Shown here: piece after piece, positions 23,777-32,398 of the stretch
How the letters are laid out: the number at the start of each line of letters is the position of its first letter
Numbering within the stretch: position 1 is the first letter of the stretch
The notes under the pieces: model-generated
Told to the model about the DNA's origin: nothing
Database searches by the model: none
Seen by the model: only the letters and a program-made list of their open reading frames with translations
Program-made: the position numbers and the translations under genes
From: Acidobacteria bacterium RBG_13_68_16
GTDB taxonomy: Bacteria; Acidobacteriota; Thermoanaerobaculia; Thermoanaerobaculales; Thermoanaerobaculaceae
Length of the DNA: 32,486 nt
Reading direction: 5' to 3'
Assembly (NCBI GenBank): GCA_001766905.1
Contig: MEKI01000055.1
Coordinates: 9,334-41,819 of the forward strand

Positions 23777-24816
23777 TCGTCGTCCGTGGTGAGTTCCCTC
23801 AGGAAGCGGGCTGCCTCCTCCGGAGGGGTCGGGTTGATTGAGTAGCCTGAGCCCCACTCGAACCCGGCGATGCGGGTGATCCGCGGGACGAACTCGATGT
23901 GCCAGTGGTAATCAAACTCGATGGTGGTCCAGTAGCGGGGCTGCCCGGGGCGCGGGTGTGGGCTGGGTGCCGTGTGGAGGATGAAGTTGTACGGCGGGTC
24001 ATCCAGCAGCTTGCGGATGCGGCGGAGGAAGTCGCGTACGAGCCTCGCCAGGTCTTGGAGGATCTGGTCGGTGCAGAGCGCGAAGTCGTGAGAGTGATCC
24101 TTCGGCATGAGCCAGGTCTCGAACGGGAACGAGGCGGCGAAGGGCTCGAGCAGGACGAAACGGTCGGTCTCGAGCGCGATCCGGTCTCCGAACGACCTCT
24201 CCTGTTTGATGAGGTCGCAGAAGATGCAGCGCTCCTTTCGGCCCCAGTGCTCCCGCGCGACGTTGAGTTCCTCCACGAGAGCCGTTGGGATGATCGGAGT
24301 GGCGATCAGTTGCGAATGGGGGTGGTAGAGCGAGGCGCCGGCGTCGCGCCCGTGGTTCTTGAAGAACAAGACGTAGCGGATCCGGATGTCTCGCCGCAGG
24401 TCGATCAGGCGCTCGCGCCAGGCCTTGAAGACCAGGAAGATCTCTTCCGGCGTCATGTCCGCGGCCGTGCGGTGGTGGTCGGGCGTCTCGATGATCACCT
24501 CGTGAGCACCGATGCCGTTGACCTTGTCGAACATCCCCACCGCCTCGCGGGAGAGCTCGCCTTCGATGCCGAGGGCCGGGAACTTGTTCGGCACAACGCG
24601 CACCTGCCAGTTGGGAGTGTTCGGTTGACGCGGTTCCTTCGAGAGGGCGAGGATCTCCAGCGGCGTTGCGCCTTCGTTGCCGTACTCGAAGGGGCAGGCC
24701 CCGACGTCGCCCGGCTGTTCCGGGCCGGAGCGCTTGAACTCGTGGGGGCGGAACCGGCGCTCCGTAGCTATGATCGACCAGCGTCGTCGTATCGGATCAA
24801 ATCGCAGTTCAGACAT
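23770..24816 (-). CDS. galT: Galactose-1-phosphate uridylyltransferase family protein
   Basis: 348 residues; ATG at 24816 with GGGAG upstream. The catalytic H-P-H motif is at 165-167 (SLYHPHSQL), where the first of the two residues is the nucleophile that carries UMP. The usual zinc-site pair C-P-x-C near the N-terminus reads Cys41-Pro-Phe-Glu44, so the second cysteine is replaced. A different pair, CIFC, occurs near residues 197-200. WTTIEFDYHWHIEFVPR is the conserved C-terminal histidine region. The classical reaction exchanges UDP-glucose and galactose-1-phosphate. Beside glgA and GH57 it may instead handle glucose-1-phosphate and nucleotide glucose in glycogen turnover, as no galK or galE is seen. 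The last residues (DDDG) come from the hairpin repeat at its stop. Confidence 0.85.
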   Translation of the reverse strand: MSELRFDPIRRRWSIIATERRFRPHEFKRSGPEQPGDVGACPFEYGNEGATPLEILALSKEPRQPNTPNWQVRVVPNKFPALGIEGELSREAVGMFDKVNGIGAHEVIIETPDHHRTAADMTPEEIFLVFKAWRERLIDLRRDIRIRYVLFFKNHGRDAGASLYHPHSQLIATPIIPTALVEELNVAREHWGRKERCIFCDLIKQERSFGDRIALETDRFVLLEPFAASFPFETWLMPKDHSHDFALCTDQILQDLARLVRDFLRRIRKLLDDPPYNFILHTAPSPHPRPGQPRYWTTIEFDYHWHIEFVPRITRIAGFEWGSGYSINPTPPEEAARFLRELTTDDDG

Positions 24817-24903
24817 GGTTTACTCCCGTCGTTTCGTTGAGCCGAGGGCGGCCGAACCGCCGGCGGAGGGAAGTCGCCGTTCAGCTTGCCGGGGTCTGAG
24901 TCC

Positions 24904-24916
24904 TGTGAGCCTCACA
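24904..24916. promoter_or_regulatory. Perfect 13-bp palindrome upstream of galT
   Basis: TGTGAG-C-CTCACA lies 88-100 nt before the galT ATG in the 170-nt GH57-galT spacer. A second small hairpin AGCCTT/AAGGCT follows at 24930-24948. It could be a repressor operator; no partner regulator is identified. Confidence 0.35.
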
Positions 24917-24986
24917 TCGCTACCGGACGAGCCTTTGGGAACAAGGCTTCCCCTCAATCCTCGAACCTCGGTCCTCATGCCCACCC

Positions 24987-26951
24987 TCATGGTTCGTCGA
25001 CCTCGAGCAACTCGAGCCTCCAAAATCCTTCGTAGGGCATCCTCTCACCGTTGCTCTCGAGGGCGAGCAGCACCTCCCCGTCGGGGAGGGGCAACACGGC
25101 CTCGATGCAGTGGCCCACCGCGCACCCGTCGGGAAGGTCCCCGGGCAGCGTCCAGCCCGTTCGCGCCTTTGGGGTCACCATCGACACCACGAGGGGTGTC
25201 GGCGGCCGGGCTCCCGGCCGTGGTTCCACCCGCACCCAGAGGCGGCCGGGCTCGGCGCGCAGCGCCGCGCGGGCAAAGCGCTGGTAGGTTTCGGAGGCCT
25301 CGACCCAGGCCGCGACGCTCCACTCGAAATAGCTGGTGGTCTCGCCGTCCAGCACCGGAGGGGGCCACTCGCGTGAGAGAGGAACCACCAGGCGAACGGC
25401 GGCCGAGCGCACGGGTGCCGCCAGCTCCGCCGGTGGCGGGACCCCGGCGGCGACGCACGCATCACGCAGGTGGGCGCGGAAGAGCTCATCGTAGAGCGGT
25501 GCCAGGATCGTCGGGTTGTCGTCCCCGAACCACCACCACCAGTCGCTACCCTGGGCCGCCAGCCACGAGGGCCCGCCCCGGGAGGCCCCCAGGGCCCCGA
25601 TGCGGGCGAGCATCTCCCACGCTCGGTTCTTCTCCGGGTGTCCGATCCAGGTGGCAAAGGTTCCCCCGATCCACGACCCGGGGTGGAGGCGCGGGAGCGG
25701 CCTGGGCTCCTCCTCCGCTGCCCGCTCACCGAGCGTTGCAAGCCGGAGTTGTGTTGACTGCTCGAGCTCCCGCGCCAGCGTGACGAGGAACGTGGCTCCG
25801 CCCTGGGGGTAGCTGGTCCAGGGGTTCTCCCCGTCGAGGGCGACCACGATTCCGGCGTCGCCGGGCAGGTGGGACGCGGTCCGCCGCAGGTTGGAGGCGA
25901 GTTCACGGGCCGCCTCGGCCTCGTCCGCGAAGCGGGAGGCCTGGAAACCGATGAAGTCCGAGAAGCCTCGGTGGCGGAAGAACAGAACGGGGCCACCGGC
26001 GGAAAGCCGCCAGGGGCGGAAGAGCTCCTGGCCGACCCCGGACTCGCTCGAGAGGGCGCGCCCCAGCGAGGCGGCCAGGATGCCCTCGTCGGTGGCGAGC
26101 CAGCGCACGCCGTGCTGGCCGTAGAGGGCGACGGCTGCCTGGGAGACCGAGCCCTCCGGTGGCCAGCAGCCCACCGGCGCAAACCCGAACGCGCGCGCGG
26201 TCTCGAGTCCCAGGCGGAGGTGTTCCGCCGCATCGTCCGGGGCGGAGAACGCCGGTACCGCTGGCGCCGGGTGCGGCGCCCACGATTCCTCGACCACGCC
26301 CGTATCGAGGAGCAGCGGCATGATCGGGTGGGCATACGGCGAGGTCGAGATCTCCACGCCCCTCTCGCCGGCAAGCCTTCGGTACCCCTCAAGGAGACGG
26401 CCGGGGCACGCTGCGAGCCACTCGACGGCCTGCCGGCGAGCCGCCTCCCCGAAGCCGGCACCCCGCTCGGCCAGCTCCTTGAGGTCCGGCTCCCAGGCGA
26501 GGTTCGGCGCCGCATACGCAAGGACGATCAGGACCTGCAGGTCCGTGAGGTCTTGGATCGTGAAACGCCGCTTGGCGTCCTCACCGGGTGCGCCGCCGGC
26601 CCTGGCGGTAAGCTCGGAAAGCCGCGGCCAGCGGCGAAGCTGGTTGGGGTGCAGGATAAACGCCCACCGCAGCAGCGCCCTCTGCCCCTCGGAGGTGAGC
26701 GAGCGGGCAGGCGTGCGAAGCGCCTCCAGCAGAGGGTCGCGGGCGGTGCCGTCCCGGTAGGCCGCGAGCTGGTCGAGGAAGACCGGCGTGAGGTTGAGAA
26801 CCTGGCCCGCCAGCCCGGTCGCGGACAGCGCGTGGAGGAGGGTCAGATACTCGCCGCCGGCGTGGAGGAGGACCCAGGGCGCGTGAACATGCCCGTCGGC
26901 GGTGCGGTACTGGGGCTGGTGCAGGTGCCAGACAAATGTGAGCTTGGCCAT
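24987..26951 (-). CDS. GH57 glycoside hydrolase / glucanotransferase (DUF1957-like)
   Basis: 654 residues. The opening KLTFVWHLHQPQY is the first conserved GH57 region. The nucleophile is probably Glu266 (FAPVGCWPPEGSVS), and the acid/base Asp373 (GIVVALDGENPW). WLATDEGIL lies between. The C-terminal 150 residues contain beta-rich segments and the distinctive WWWWFGDDNPT. GH57 enzymes include alpha-amylases, amylopullulanases, branching enzymes and 4-alpha-glucanotransferases. Which of these this is cannot be told from sequence, but cytoplasmic glycogen processing fits the neighbours glgA and galT and the lack of a signal peptide. The ATG at 26951 is 7 nt after the stop of the nucleotidyltransferase gene, so the two are co-transcribed. 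Confidence 0.88.
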   Translation of the reverse strand: MAKLTFVWHLHQPQYRTADGHVHAPWVLLHAGGEYLTLLHALSATGLAGQVLNLTPVFLDQLAAYRDGTARDPLLEALRTPARSLTSEGQRALLRWAFILHPNQLRRWPRLSELTARAGGAPGEDAKRRFTIQDLTDLQVLIVLAYAAPNLAWEPDLKELAERGAGFGEAARRQAVEWLAACPGRLLEGYRRLAGERGVEISTSPYAHPIMPLLLDTGVVEESWAPHPAPAVPAFSAPDDAAEHLRLGLETARAFGFAPVGCWPPEGSVSQAAVALYGQHGVRWLATDEGILAASLGRALSSESGVGQELFRPWRLSAGGPVLFFRHRGFSDFIGFQASRFADEAEAARELASNLRRTASHLPGDAGIVVALDGENPWTSYPQGGATFLVTLARELEQSTQLRLATLGERAAEEEPRPLPRLHPGSWIGGTFATWIGHPEKNRAWEMLARIGALGASRGGPSWLAAQGSDWWWWFGDDNPTILAPLYDELFRAHLRDACVAAGVPPPAELAAPVRSAAVRLVVPLSREWPPPVLDGETTSYFEWSVAAWVEASETYQRFARAALRAEPGRLWVRVEPRPGARPPTPLVVSMVTPKARTGWTLPGDLPDGCAVGHCIEAVLPLPDGEVLLALESNGERMPYEGFWRLELLEVDEP

Positions 26952-26958
26952 CGAGGGG

Positions 26959-29469
26959 TCAGGCGCTCCTCACCAGCCGCAGCACCTCCTCACGGTGCTT
27001 TCCGAGCAGCTTCTGGGCCGCCTCCGGGGTCTCGGCCTCAGCGTGCATGTGCAGCGCGGGCGCCACCCTGTCCGGCCGCAGCAGGACCCAGCCACCATCG
27101 AGGAGAACCTTGATCCCCTCGAGGTACGAGACCTCGTGGCCCTGGACCCGCTCGCCAAAGCGCCGCATCACCTCGCCCTTGCGCTCGACCGGGCACGGCA
27201 CGGTTACCTGCGCCACCGGCAGCGGCGGTGCAAGCTTGGCCACGTCGGCCAGCGGTCGATCCGCCCGCGCGAGCAGCTCGAGCAGCTTGCCCAGGGCGAA
27301 CAGGGCGTCGGGGGCGTGGTGGAGGCCTGGGAAGATGAAATCTCCCTCGCCGGAGGAGGCAAACAGCACCTCGCGCTGGCGCGAGGCCTCGGTGAGGGCT
27401 CGTGGCGCCGAGAGTGTCTCCCGCAGGCGGTGGCCCGCTTTGGTGAGCGCAGTGCGGAACGTAGAGGGCGTGAATACGGGTAGCACGACTTCTCCGGGGG
27501 GCAGTTCGGCCGCGATGACCGCCCCCACCATCAACGCAGCGAGGTCAAACTCCGCCCAGAGACGCTGCTCACGGTCGGCCACCACCATGCGCTCGCAGCT
27601 CGGGTACAGCCAGACGCCGAGATCCGCCTCGAGCGAGGCGACGATGGTCGCGAGTCGGCGATGGGCAAGCGCGATCTCGCTCGCGAGCATTGCCTCGTGC
27701 ACACCCTCGGTATGCGCGTTCAGCGTGACCACGTCGCAGCCGAGATCGGCAAGCAGCCGTGGCAGGGCCGCCACCGCTGCCGAGTGAGCGTAATCGACTA
27801 CGATTCGCAGACGGCGGGCGCGGATTTGCTCGACTGCCAGGGCCTTGAGGAACGACTCGGTGTAGAAGTCGACGAGACGCGGGTGCTCGAAGATGACCCC
27901 GATATCCTGGTGCTGGGCGCGGCGGAATTCCTCGCGCAGGAAGACCCTCTCCACCGACTTGGCGAAACTGGTGGAGATGTCAAGCCCGTGATCGTCGAAG
28001 AAGCGGATCGAGGTCATCCCCCGCACCAACTGAACCTGCTGGAAGGAAACGCCCCCGACCTCGCCGAAGCCCTCGAGCTTGTGGCGCATCACCGGCACCG
28101 GCAGCATCCCGAGGTCGACCACGTGCGCGCCCGTGGAACCGACGCCGCCGACGAACGCGCGCCGCAGCATGCGCGAGGCGGGGTGGTCGTCGCGAGCAGT
28201 GAGGATCGTGCTGCCCTGGGGCAGGAGCGTGCCGTAGGCGGCACCCAGGCGAGCCGCGACCTCCGGTGTTAGTTCAAGGTTGGTGAGGCCGGTGACCGCC
28301 CCCTCCTCGAATGCCGATGTCCTCCAGCGCTCGGCGTACACCAGATTCGAGTACACGACCGCGTGGTCCTCGACGACCTTCGCGGGCCAGATCTTCACGG
28401 CTTCCTTGACCCGTACTTCCTGGCCGAGCACGGTGTCGTCGGCGATGACCGCGCCCTTCTCGATCACCGTTCCTGCCCCGACCTGCACCCGCGCCCCGAG
28501 AACCGCATCCTCCGCGCGCGCGCCCTCGCCGACGAGCACCTCGTCCCAGGCCACCGTCCGGCGCAGTTCCGCGCGCGAATCGACCACCGTTCCCGGGCCG
28601 AGCACCACGTCCTCGAGACGGACGGCTGACCCGATGCGACACCCCGGCCCGATCACCACCGTACCCCGCACCTCGACGCTCGGATCGAGGTCGGCCTTTC
28701 CCTCGATCCACAGTGGCTTGCCGCCGATCTGACGCAGCTCCCCGGGCGGCATCAGCCGCAGTGCTCCCTCGAAGTAGTCGCGGTGTAAGGCCAAGTAGGA
28801 CTCGGGGTCACCGATGTCCCGCCAGTAGCCGCGCAGCACGTGGCCGTACAGCGGCTCCCCACCGGCGAGCAAGCGGGGAAAGAGGTCACGGGAGAAGTCG
28901 GAGGTCTCGGTCCGCGGCACCTGGGCCAGCGCCTTGGCCTGCAGTACGTAGATGCCCGTGTTGACGGTGTCGGAGAAGACCTCTCCCCACGTGGGTTTCT
29001 CGAGGAACCGCCGCACGCGGGCCTCTCCGTCAATGATCACGATGCCGAACTGGAGAGGGTTGGCGACACGGGTGAGACCGATTGTGGCCACGGCCCCGTG
29101 CTCCTTGTGTGCGGCAACCAGCGCCTTGAGGTCGAAGTCGCAGATTACATCGCCGGAGAGCACGAGGTATTCGTCCGCCTTGACGGCATCGGCACCATGG
29201 GCGACGGCGCCAGCTGTTCCCCAGTCGTGGTCCGCGTTGTTGTAGTGCAGCTTCATGCCGAGGCGCTTGCCGTCACCGAAGGCGTTGCGGATCTTGTCCG
29301 GGTCGTAAAAGGTCAAGAGCACTGCCTCGCGCATGCCGGAGCTCGCGAGGTGGTTGAGCACTCGCTCCAGGATCGGGCGGTTGACCACCGGAAGCATGGG
29401 CTTCGGGCGGTTCGCCGACAGCGGGCGTATCCGCGTTCCGAATCCGCCCGCCATCACGATCGGGATCAA
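26959..29469 (-). CDS. Nucleotidyltransferase - hexapeptide repeat - degenerate phosphomannomutase fusion
   Basis: 836 residues from a TTG at 29469 that overlaps the receiver gene's stop (TTGA). Residues 1-235 are a sugar-phosphate nucleotidyltransferase (IPIVMAGGFGTRIRPL...RPKPMLPVVNRPILE; SGDVICDFD). Residues 250-370 are a left-handed beta-helix of hexapeptide repeats (VVIGPGCRIGSAVRLEDVVLGPGTVV). Residues 385-836 follow the phosphoglucomutase/phosphomannomutase fold. The catalytic serine motif TASHNP is, however, replaced by SFQQVQLV (about 475-482), and the metal loop DGDxDR by EADLGVWLYPSCER (about 614-627). The mutase part is therefore probably inactive or regulatory. The family is often annotated mannose-1-phosphate guanylyltransferase/phosphomannomutase; a glucose-1-phosphate specificity that feeds GlgA would also fit the neighbourhood. 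Confidence 0.82.
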   Translation of the reverse strand: MIPIVMAGGFGTRIRPLSANRPKPMLPVVNRPILERVLNHLASSGMREAVLLTFYDPDKIRNAFGDGKRLGMKLHYNNADHDWGTAGAVAHGADAVKADEYLVLSGDVICDFDLKALVAAHKEHGAVATIGLTRVANPLQFGIVIIDGEARVRRFLEKPTWGEVFSDTVNTGIYVLQAKALAQVPRTETSDFSRDLFPRLLAGGEPLYGHVLRGYWRDIGDPESYLALHRDYFEGALRLMPPGELRQIGGKPLWIEGKADLDPSVEVRGTVVIGPGCRIGSAVRLEDVVLGPGTVVDSRAELRRTVAWDEVLVGEGARAEDAVLGARVQVGAGTVIEKGAVIADDTVLGQEVRVKEAVKIWPAKVVEDHAVVYSNLVYAERWRTSAFEEGAVTGLTNLELTPEVAARLGAAYGTLLPQGSTILTARDDHPASRMLRRAFVGGVGSTGAHVVDLGMLPVPVMRHKLEGFGEVGGVSFQQVQLVRGMTSIRFFDDHGLDISTSFAKSVERVFLREEFRRAQHQDIGVIFEHPRLVDFYTESFLKALAVEQIRARRLRIVVDYAHSAAVAALPRLLADLGCDVVTLNAHTEGVHEAMLASEIALAHRRLATIVASLEADLGVWLYPSCERMVVADREQRLWAEFDLAALMVGAVIAAELPPGEVVLPVFTPSTFRTALTKAGHRLRETLSAPRALTEASRQREVLFASSGEGDFIFPGLHHAPDALFALGKLLELLARADRPLADVAKLAPPLPVAQVTVPCPVERKGEVMRRFGERVQGHEVSYLEGIKVLLDGGWVLLRPDRVAPALHMHAEAETPEAAQKLLGKHREEVLRLVRSA

Positions 29470-29831
29470 AGCGAGCCCCCCAGACAGCGCCGCACCGCCT
29501 GCCTGAGCTCCCCGAGCTCGGACGACTTGACCACGTACGCATCCGCGAGCCACGAGGAGAAGTCGTCCTGGTAGCGCGCGTAGGCGGTCGAGAGCACCAC
29601 CGGCAGGCTCGAGTCCTTGGCCTTGATCTCGCGAAGGAGAGCGAGGCCGGAAACCTCGCCGAGTCGGATGTCGAGGATCACGAGATCGATGCCTCCCTGC
29701 GCCAGCCGTTCGCGGGCGCCCTCGATGGTTGCGGTGGTCTCCACCGCATACCCGTCGCGGCTGAAGGCGGCCCGGTAGAGCTCAAGGAAGCCCTCTTCGT
29801 CATCAACGAAAAGCAAGCGCGACGCCGTCAC
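29466..29831 (-). CDS. Stand-alone response-regulator receiver domain
   Basis: 121 residues from a GTG at 29831, which has GGAGG 5 nt upstream and overlaps the kinase stop (GTGA). Receiver residues are Asp10-Asp11 (FVDDEEGF), the phosphoacceptor Asp54 (LVILDIRLG), Ser81/Thr82 (VVLSTAYA) and Lys102 (YVVKSS). There is no output domain. It must therefore act by protein-protein contact, relay or as a phosphate sink. Genetic coupling to the histidine kinase upstream makes that its partner. It is also coupled to the nucleotidyltransferase downstream, suggesting the pair controls sugar-nucleotide or glycogen synthesis; this link is inference. Confidence 0.92.
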   Translation of the reverse strand: MTASRLLFVDDEEGFLELYRAAFSRDGYAVETTATIEGARERLAQGGIDLVILDIRLGEVSGLALLREIKAKDSSLPVVLSTAYARYQDDFSSWLADAYVVKSSELGELRQAVRRCLGGSL

Positions 29832-31225
29832 GACCACCTCCGCAGGAAGAGAGTGAAGCGCACCCAGCCCGGTTCCCCCTCATCGTACTCCACCCTGCCG
29901 CCCATTGCTTCCGCCAGCGTGCGGACCGAGGCGAGGCCGAGACCGCTCCCGCCGCGGCGCGTGGTGATGCCACCGGCAAACGGGTCCACGCGCATAGGGG
30001 CGGGCAGCGGCAGGCCGTTGTCGGCGACCGTCAGGCGCACCCACCCCGAGTCTTCGCGCACCGCCACCTGAATCTCGCCGCCCGATTCACCCAGGGCCTC
30101 CAGAGCGTTGGAGAGCAGGTTCTCGAGACAGCGCTCGAGCGACGGGATGGCGGCGGCCGCCATCAACGGGCGCCCGGGGTGGTAGCAGAGCAGCCGCACC
30201 TGTCGACTGGTGGCGAGCGGACGGAACGCGTTGGTTACCCTCTCAGTGAGCGCACCGACCTCGACCGGCCCCAGGGATATTCCGTCCGCACGGCTTGCCA
30301 GGCCGGCCACGAGCTCTGCCACCCGTTGCTCAGCGCGGGTGACTGCTGCGGTGACGATGCCGAGCTGACGGGTGAAGCCTTCACGGTCGGCCGGCGGGGC
30401 GGTCATCATCTCGTGCGCCAGCCCGCCCGCCAGTGCCAATGGGTTCTTGAGATCGTGGGCCAGGGTGCGAGCCGTATCGAGCAGGGCAGTCGCGTGCTCC
30501 GCGAGCATGCGACGCCGCTTCTCCTCCTGAAAGCGGAGCAGCAGCTGGGTGCGCTCGAGGGCGGCGCGCAGGTAGTGGGCGAGCGTCTCGGCAGCCTCGA
30601 GCGTGTCGTGGTAAATCGGCGCGTGTGTGACGAAGTTGTCTGCCAGGACGACGCCCCACGGCTGGTCACCCGCCATCAGCGGTACCACCGCCAGTTCGCG
30701 GGAGTCCAGCACTGCGGCCCAGTGACGCACACAGGAGTTGGGATGGTGGCTGCGTCCGATGAAGGCGCGCTGCCACACTCCGCAACCCTTGACCGCGTCG
30801 TGGGAGAGTGCCGCGAGCGTCGCAGCATGGCGGCGCCTCTCGGCCTCGACGGCCTCGAGGTCGGGCTCCCTCAGTCGGTCGAGCGGAAGGATCCCGCGCT
30901 GCCGCAGGTCCGCCCACAGTTCCCGTGCCTCGTCGCGGCTGCGCGGGCCGACCCCGAACCAGCCCCGGATCCGGTCCTCCTCCGCGAGCAGGAGGAAGGC
31001 CCGGTTGAACCCGAGGCCTTCCCCTGCGGTGTACGCAATGAGAACGCTCCACGCGGCCACCTCCGGGTCCACCACGGTCTCCAGAACCTCGGACACGCGC
31101 CGGAGGAGGTCGAGCATGCGTCGCGGGCGGATACTGCGGAGCACCGGCCCGCGCGCGCGGCCGTGGACTCCCCGCACGGGACGCGCCCGGGCCTGAGAGC
31201 GCCGCGACACGCTACGGCCGCTCAT
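29828..31225 (-). CDS. Soluble GAF-domain sensor histidine kinase
   Basis: 465 residues from the ATG at 31225 (GGGGTGG upstream); a GTG at 31279 or ATG at 31117 are alternatives. After a basic N-terminus, residues 37-225 look like a GAF sensor (WSVLIAYTAGEGLGFNRAFLLLAEEDRIRGWFGVG...WGVVLADNF). The dimerisation helix carries the phosphoacceptor His257 (LAHDLKNPLALAGGLAHEM). The ATPase domain has the N box (ENLLSNALEAL), DNG and GGSGLGLASVRTLAEAMGG. No membrane helix is present, so it senses a cytoplasmic signal, perhaps a small ligand bound by GAF; Cys148 and Cys165 within GAF are possible redox or metal ligands. It is followed by the receiver gene with a 4-nt overlap and lies 93 nt after the deacetylase gene. 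Confidence 0.9.
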   Translation of the reverse strand: MSGRSVSRRSQARARPVRGVHGRARGPVLRSIRPRRMLDLLRRVSEVLETVVDPEVAAWSVLIAYTAGEGLGFNRAFLLLAEEDRIRGWFGVGPRSRDEARELWADLRQRGILPLDRLREPDLEAVEAERRRHAATLAALSHDAVKGCGVWQRAFIGRSHHPNSCVRHWAAVLDSRELAVVPLMAGDQPWGVVLADNFVTHAPIYHDTLEAAETLAHYLRAALERTQLLLRFQEEKRRRMLAEHATALLDTARTLAHDLKNPLALAGGLAHEMMTAPPADREGFTRQLGIVTAAVTRAEQRVAELVAGLASRADGISLGPVEVGALTERVTNAFRPLATSRQVRLLCYHPGRPLMAAAAIPSLERCLENLLSNALEALGESGGEIQVAVREDSGWVRLTVADNGLPLPAPMRVDPFAGGITTRRGGSGLGLASVRTLAEAMGGRVEYDEGEPGWVRFTLFLRRWS

Positions 31226-31318
31226 GTGCGCCACCCCGGCGCAGGAAGGGTGTGTGAGTTCAGTGCGCCTCCCGGTCACGAGTGTACCGCCGGTAGGCGG
31301 GGCCGCGACGAGACCGGC

Positions 31319-32398
31319 CTAGGTGGCCGCCCGTCCCCCCTGCCGCTCCAGGGATAGCTCCTTCCAGCCGGCCTCGTCGAAGAAACCGAACCTGCGCTCC
31401 AACTTTGCGAAGAGGCGGACGCCGTCGGGGACCGCCTCGACAGGGAGCCGGAGATCGCCGCGTCCGTTCTTCCCGCAAAACTCGGCATCGCCGAGCGTCC
31501 TGCCGGTGTGGAGGTCGCGCACCTTCACGACACCGCCGTCGTCGGGAAGGTCCACCGCGAGCCGGACCGAGGCGTGGGAGAAGCCGCCCACCAGGCACAC
31601 GGTTCTGGGGCCGAAGGAGCGCAGGAGACTGCGCGAGACGAGTGTCAGGTCGAGGGAGCGGGCGCTGCGGGACGCGGCACGGACGGGATGCTCGAAGAGC
31701 CCGACGGGGGACTCGGCGAGGAAGAACCTCTCCTCCCGCTTCGCGAACGAGAGAAGCCAGGTGCTGCGCAGCACCAGCTGAGTCTGGTGGCAGGCGATGG
31801 CCGACCGCTTGCGGGCTCGCTGCGTGGCGGAAAGCGGGAGGACAAGAGAGCCCTCACGGCGGCCGAGCAACCGAGGGTTGTGCACCAGGTAACGAAGCTG
31901 GCTGCGCGGGGCCACCGTGTCGGCAAGACAATCGAGCGCCAGTTGGAGCATCACACCGAGAGCGCTGTGGTCGGGGTGGAGGTCTAGCAGGGAGGGCCCT
32001 ACGACGACGGTGGGCCGCCAGGCCCGAACCGCTTCGGTAAGCGTGCCCATCGCGACCTCGTTGCCGTGCAGCACGAGGTCGGTCGTGCCTTGATCGGGGA
32101 AGCCGAGGAATCTGGTCGAGGCCTCGGCTACCTCGAGCCGCTCCAATGCTCGGCGAGCTTCGACCCGGCGGCGAGCGGCAAAGCGGGCGCGGTCCGTGGC
32201 GGTGATCGCCCAGCGCAGCTCGTTCACCCGCTGCGCCCAGGGGTTGTTGTCGCCATCGGTGAAAAACACCACGACGATCTCGGCCCCCACCGCGAGGGCG
32301 TGTTGCAGGAGACCTCCGGTGGCCACGGACTCATCGTCGGGATGCACCGCCAGCACGAGGAGCCGGTCCGATTGGTCGAGTGCGAGGGTCTGGATCAC
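31319..32398 (-). CDS. LmbE/PIG-L family deacetylase
   Basis: 359 residues from a GTG at 32398 that overlaps the stop of the gene before it (GTGA); an upstream GTG at 32455 would overlap that gene by about 60 nt. The zinc motif HPDDE is at residues 19-23 (VLAVHPDDESVATGG) and the third ligand histidine in LDLHPDHSALG (141-147). TDGDNNPWAQR and FLGFPDQGTTDLV are family blocks. Members remove N-acetyl groups from GlcNAc-type substrates, including lipid-linked and thiol cofactors. The C-terminal 120 residues exceed the usual 220-270-residue size and form an extra domain of unknown role. Proximity to polysaccharide genes suggests a glycan or glycolipid substrate. Confidence 0.9.
   Translation of the reverse strand: MIQTLALDQSDRLLVLAVHPDDESVATGGLLQHALAVGAEIVVVFFTDGDNNPWAQRVNELRWAITATDRARFAARRRVEARRALERLEVAEASTRFLGFPDQGTTDLVLHGNEVAMGTLTEAVRAWRPTVVVGPSLLDLHPDHSALGVMLQLALDCLADTVAPRSQLRYLVHNPRLLGRREGSLVLPLSATQRARKRSAIACHQTQLVLRSTWLLSFAKREERFFLAESPVGLFEHPVRAASRSARSLDLTLVSRSLLRSFGPRTVCLVGGFSHASVRLAVDLPDDGGVVKVRDLHTGRTLGDAEFCGKNGRGDLRLPVEAVPDGVRLFAKLERRFGFFDEAGWKELSLERQGGRAAT

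Noticed and set aside
22209-23792. 527-codon open frame opposite glgA
   Set aside because: Antisense shadow of glgA; composition is not that of a real protein.
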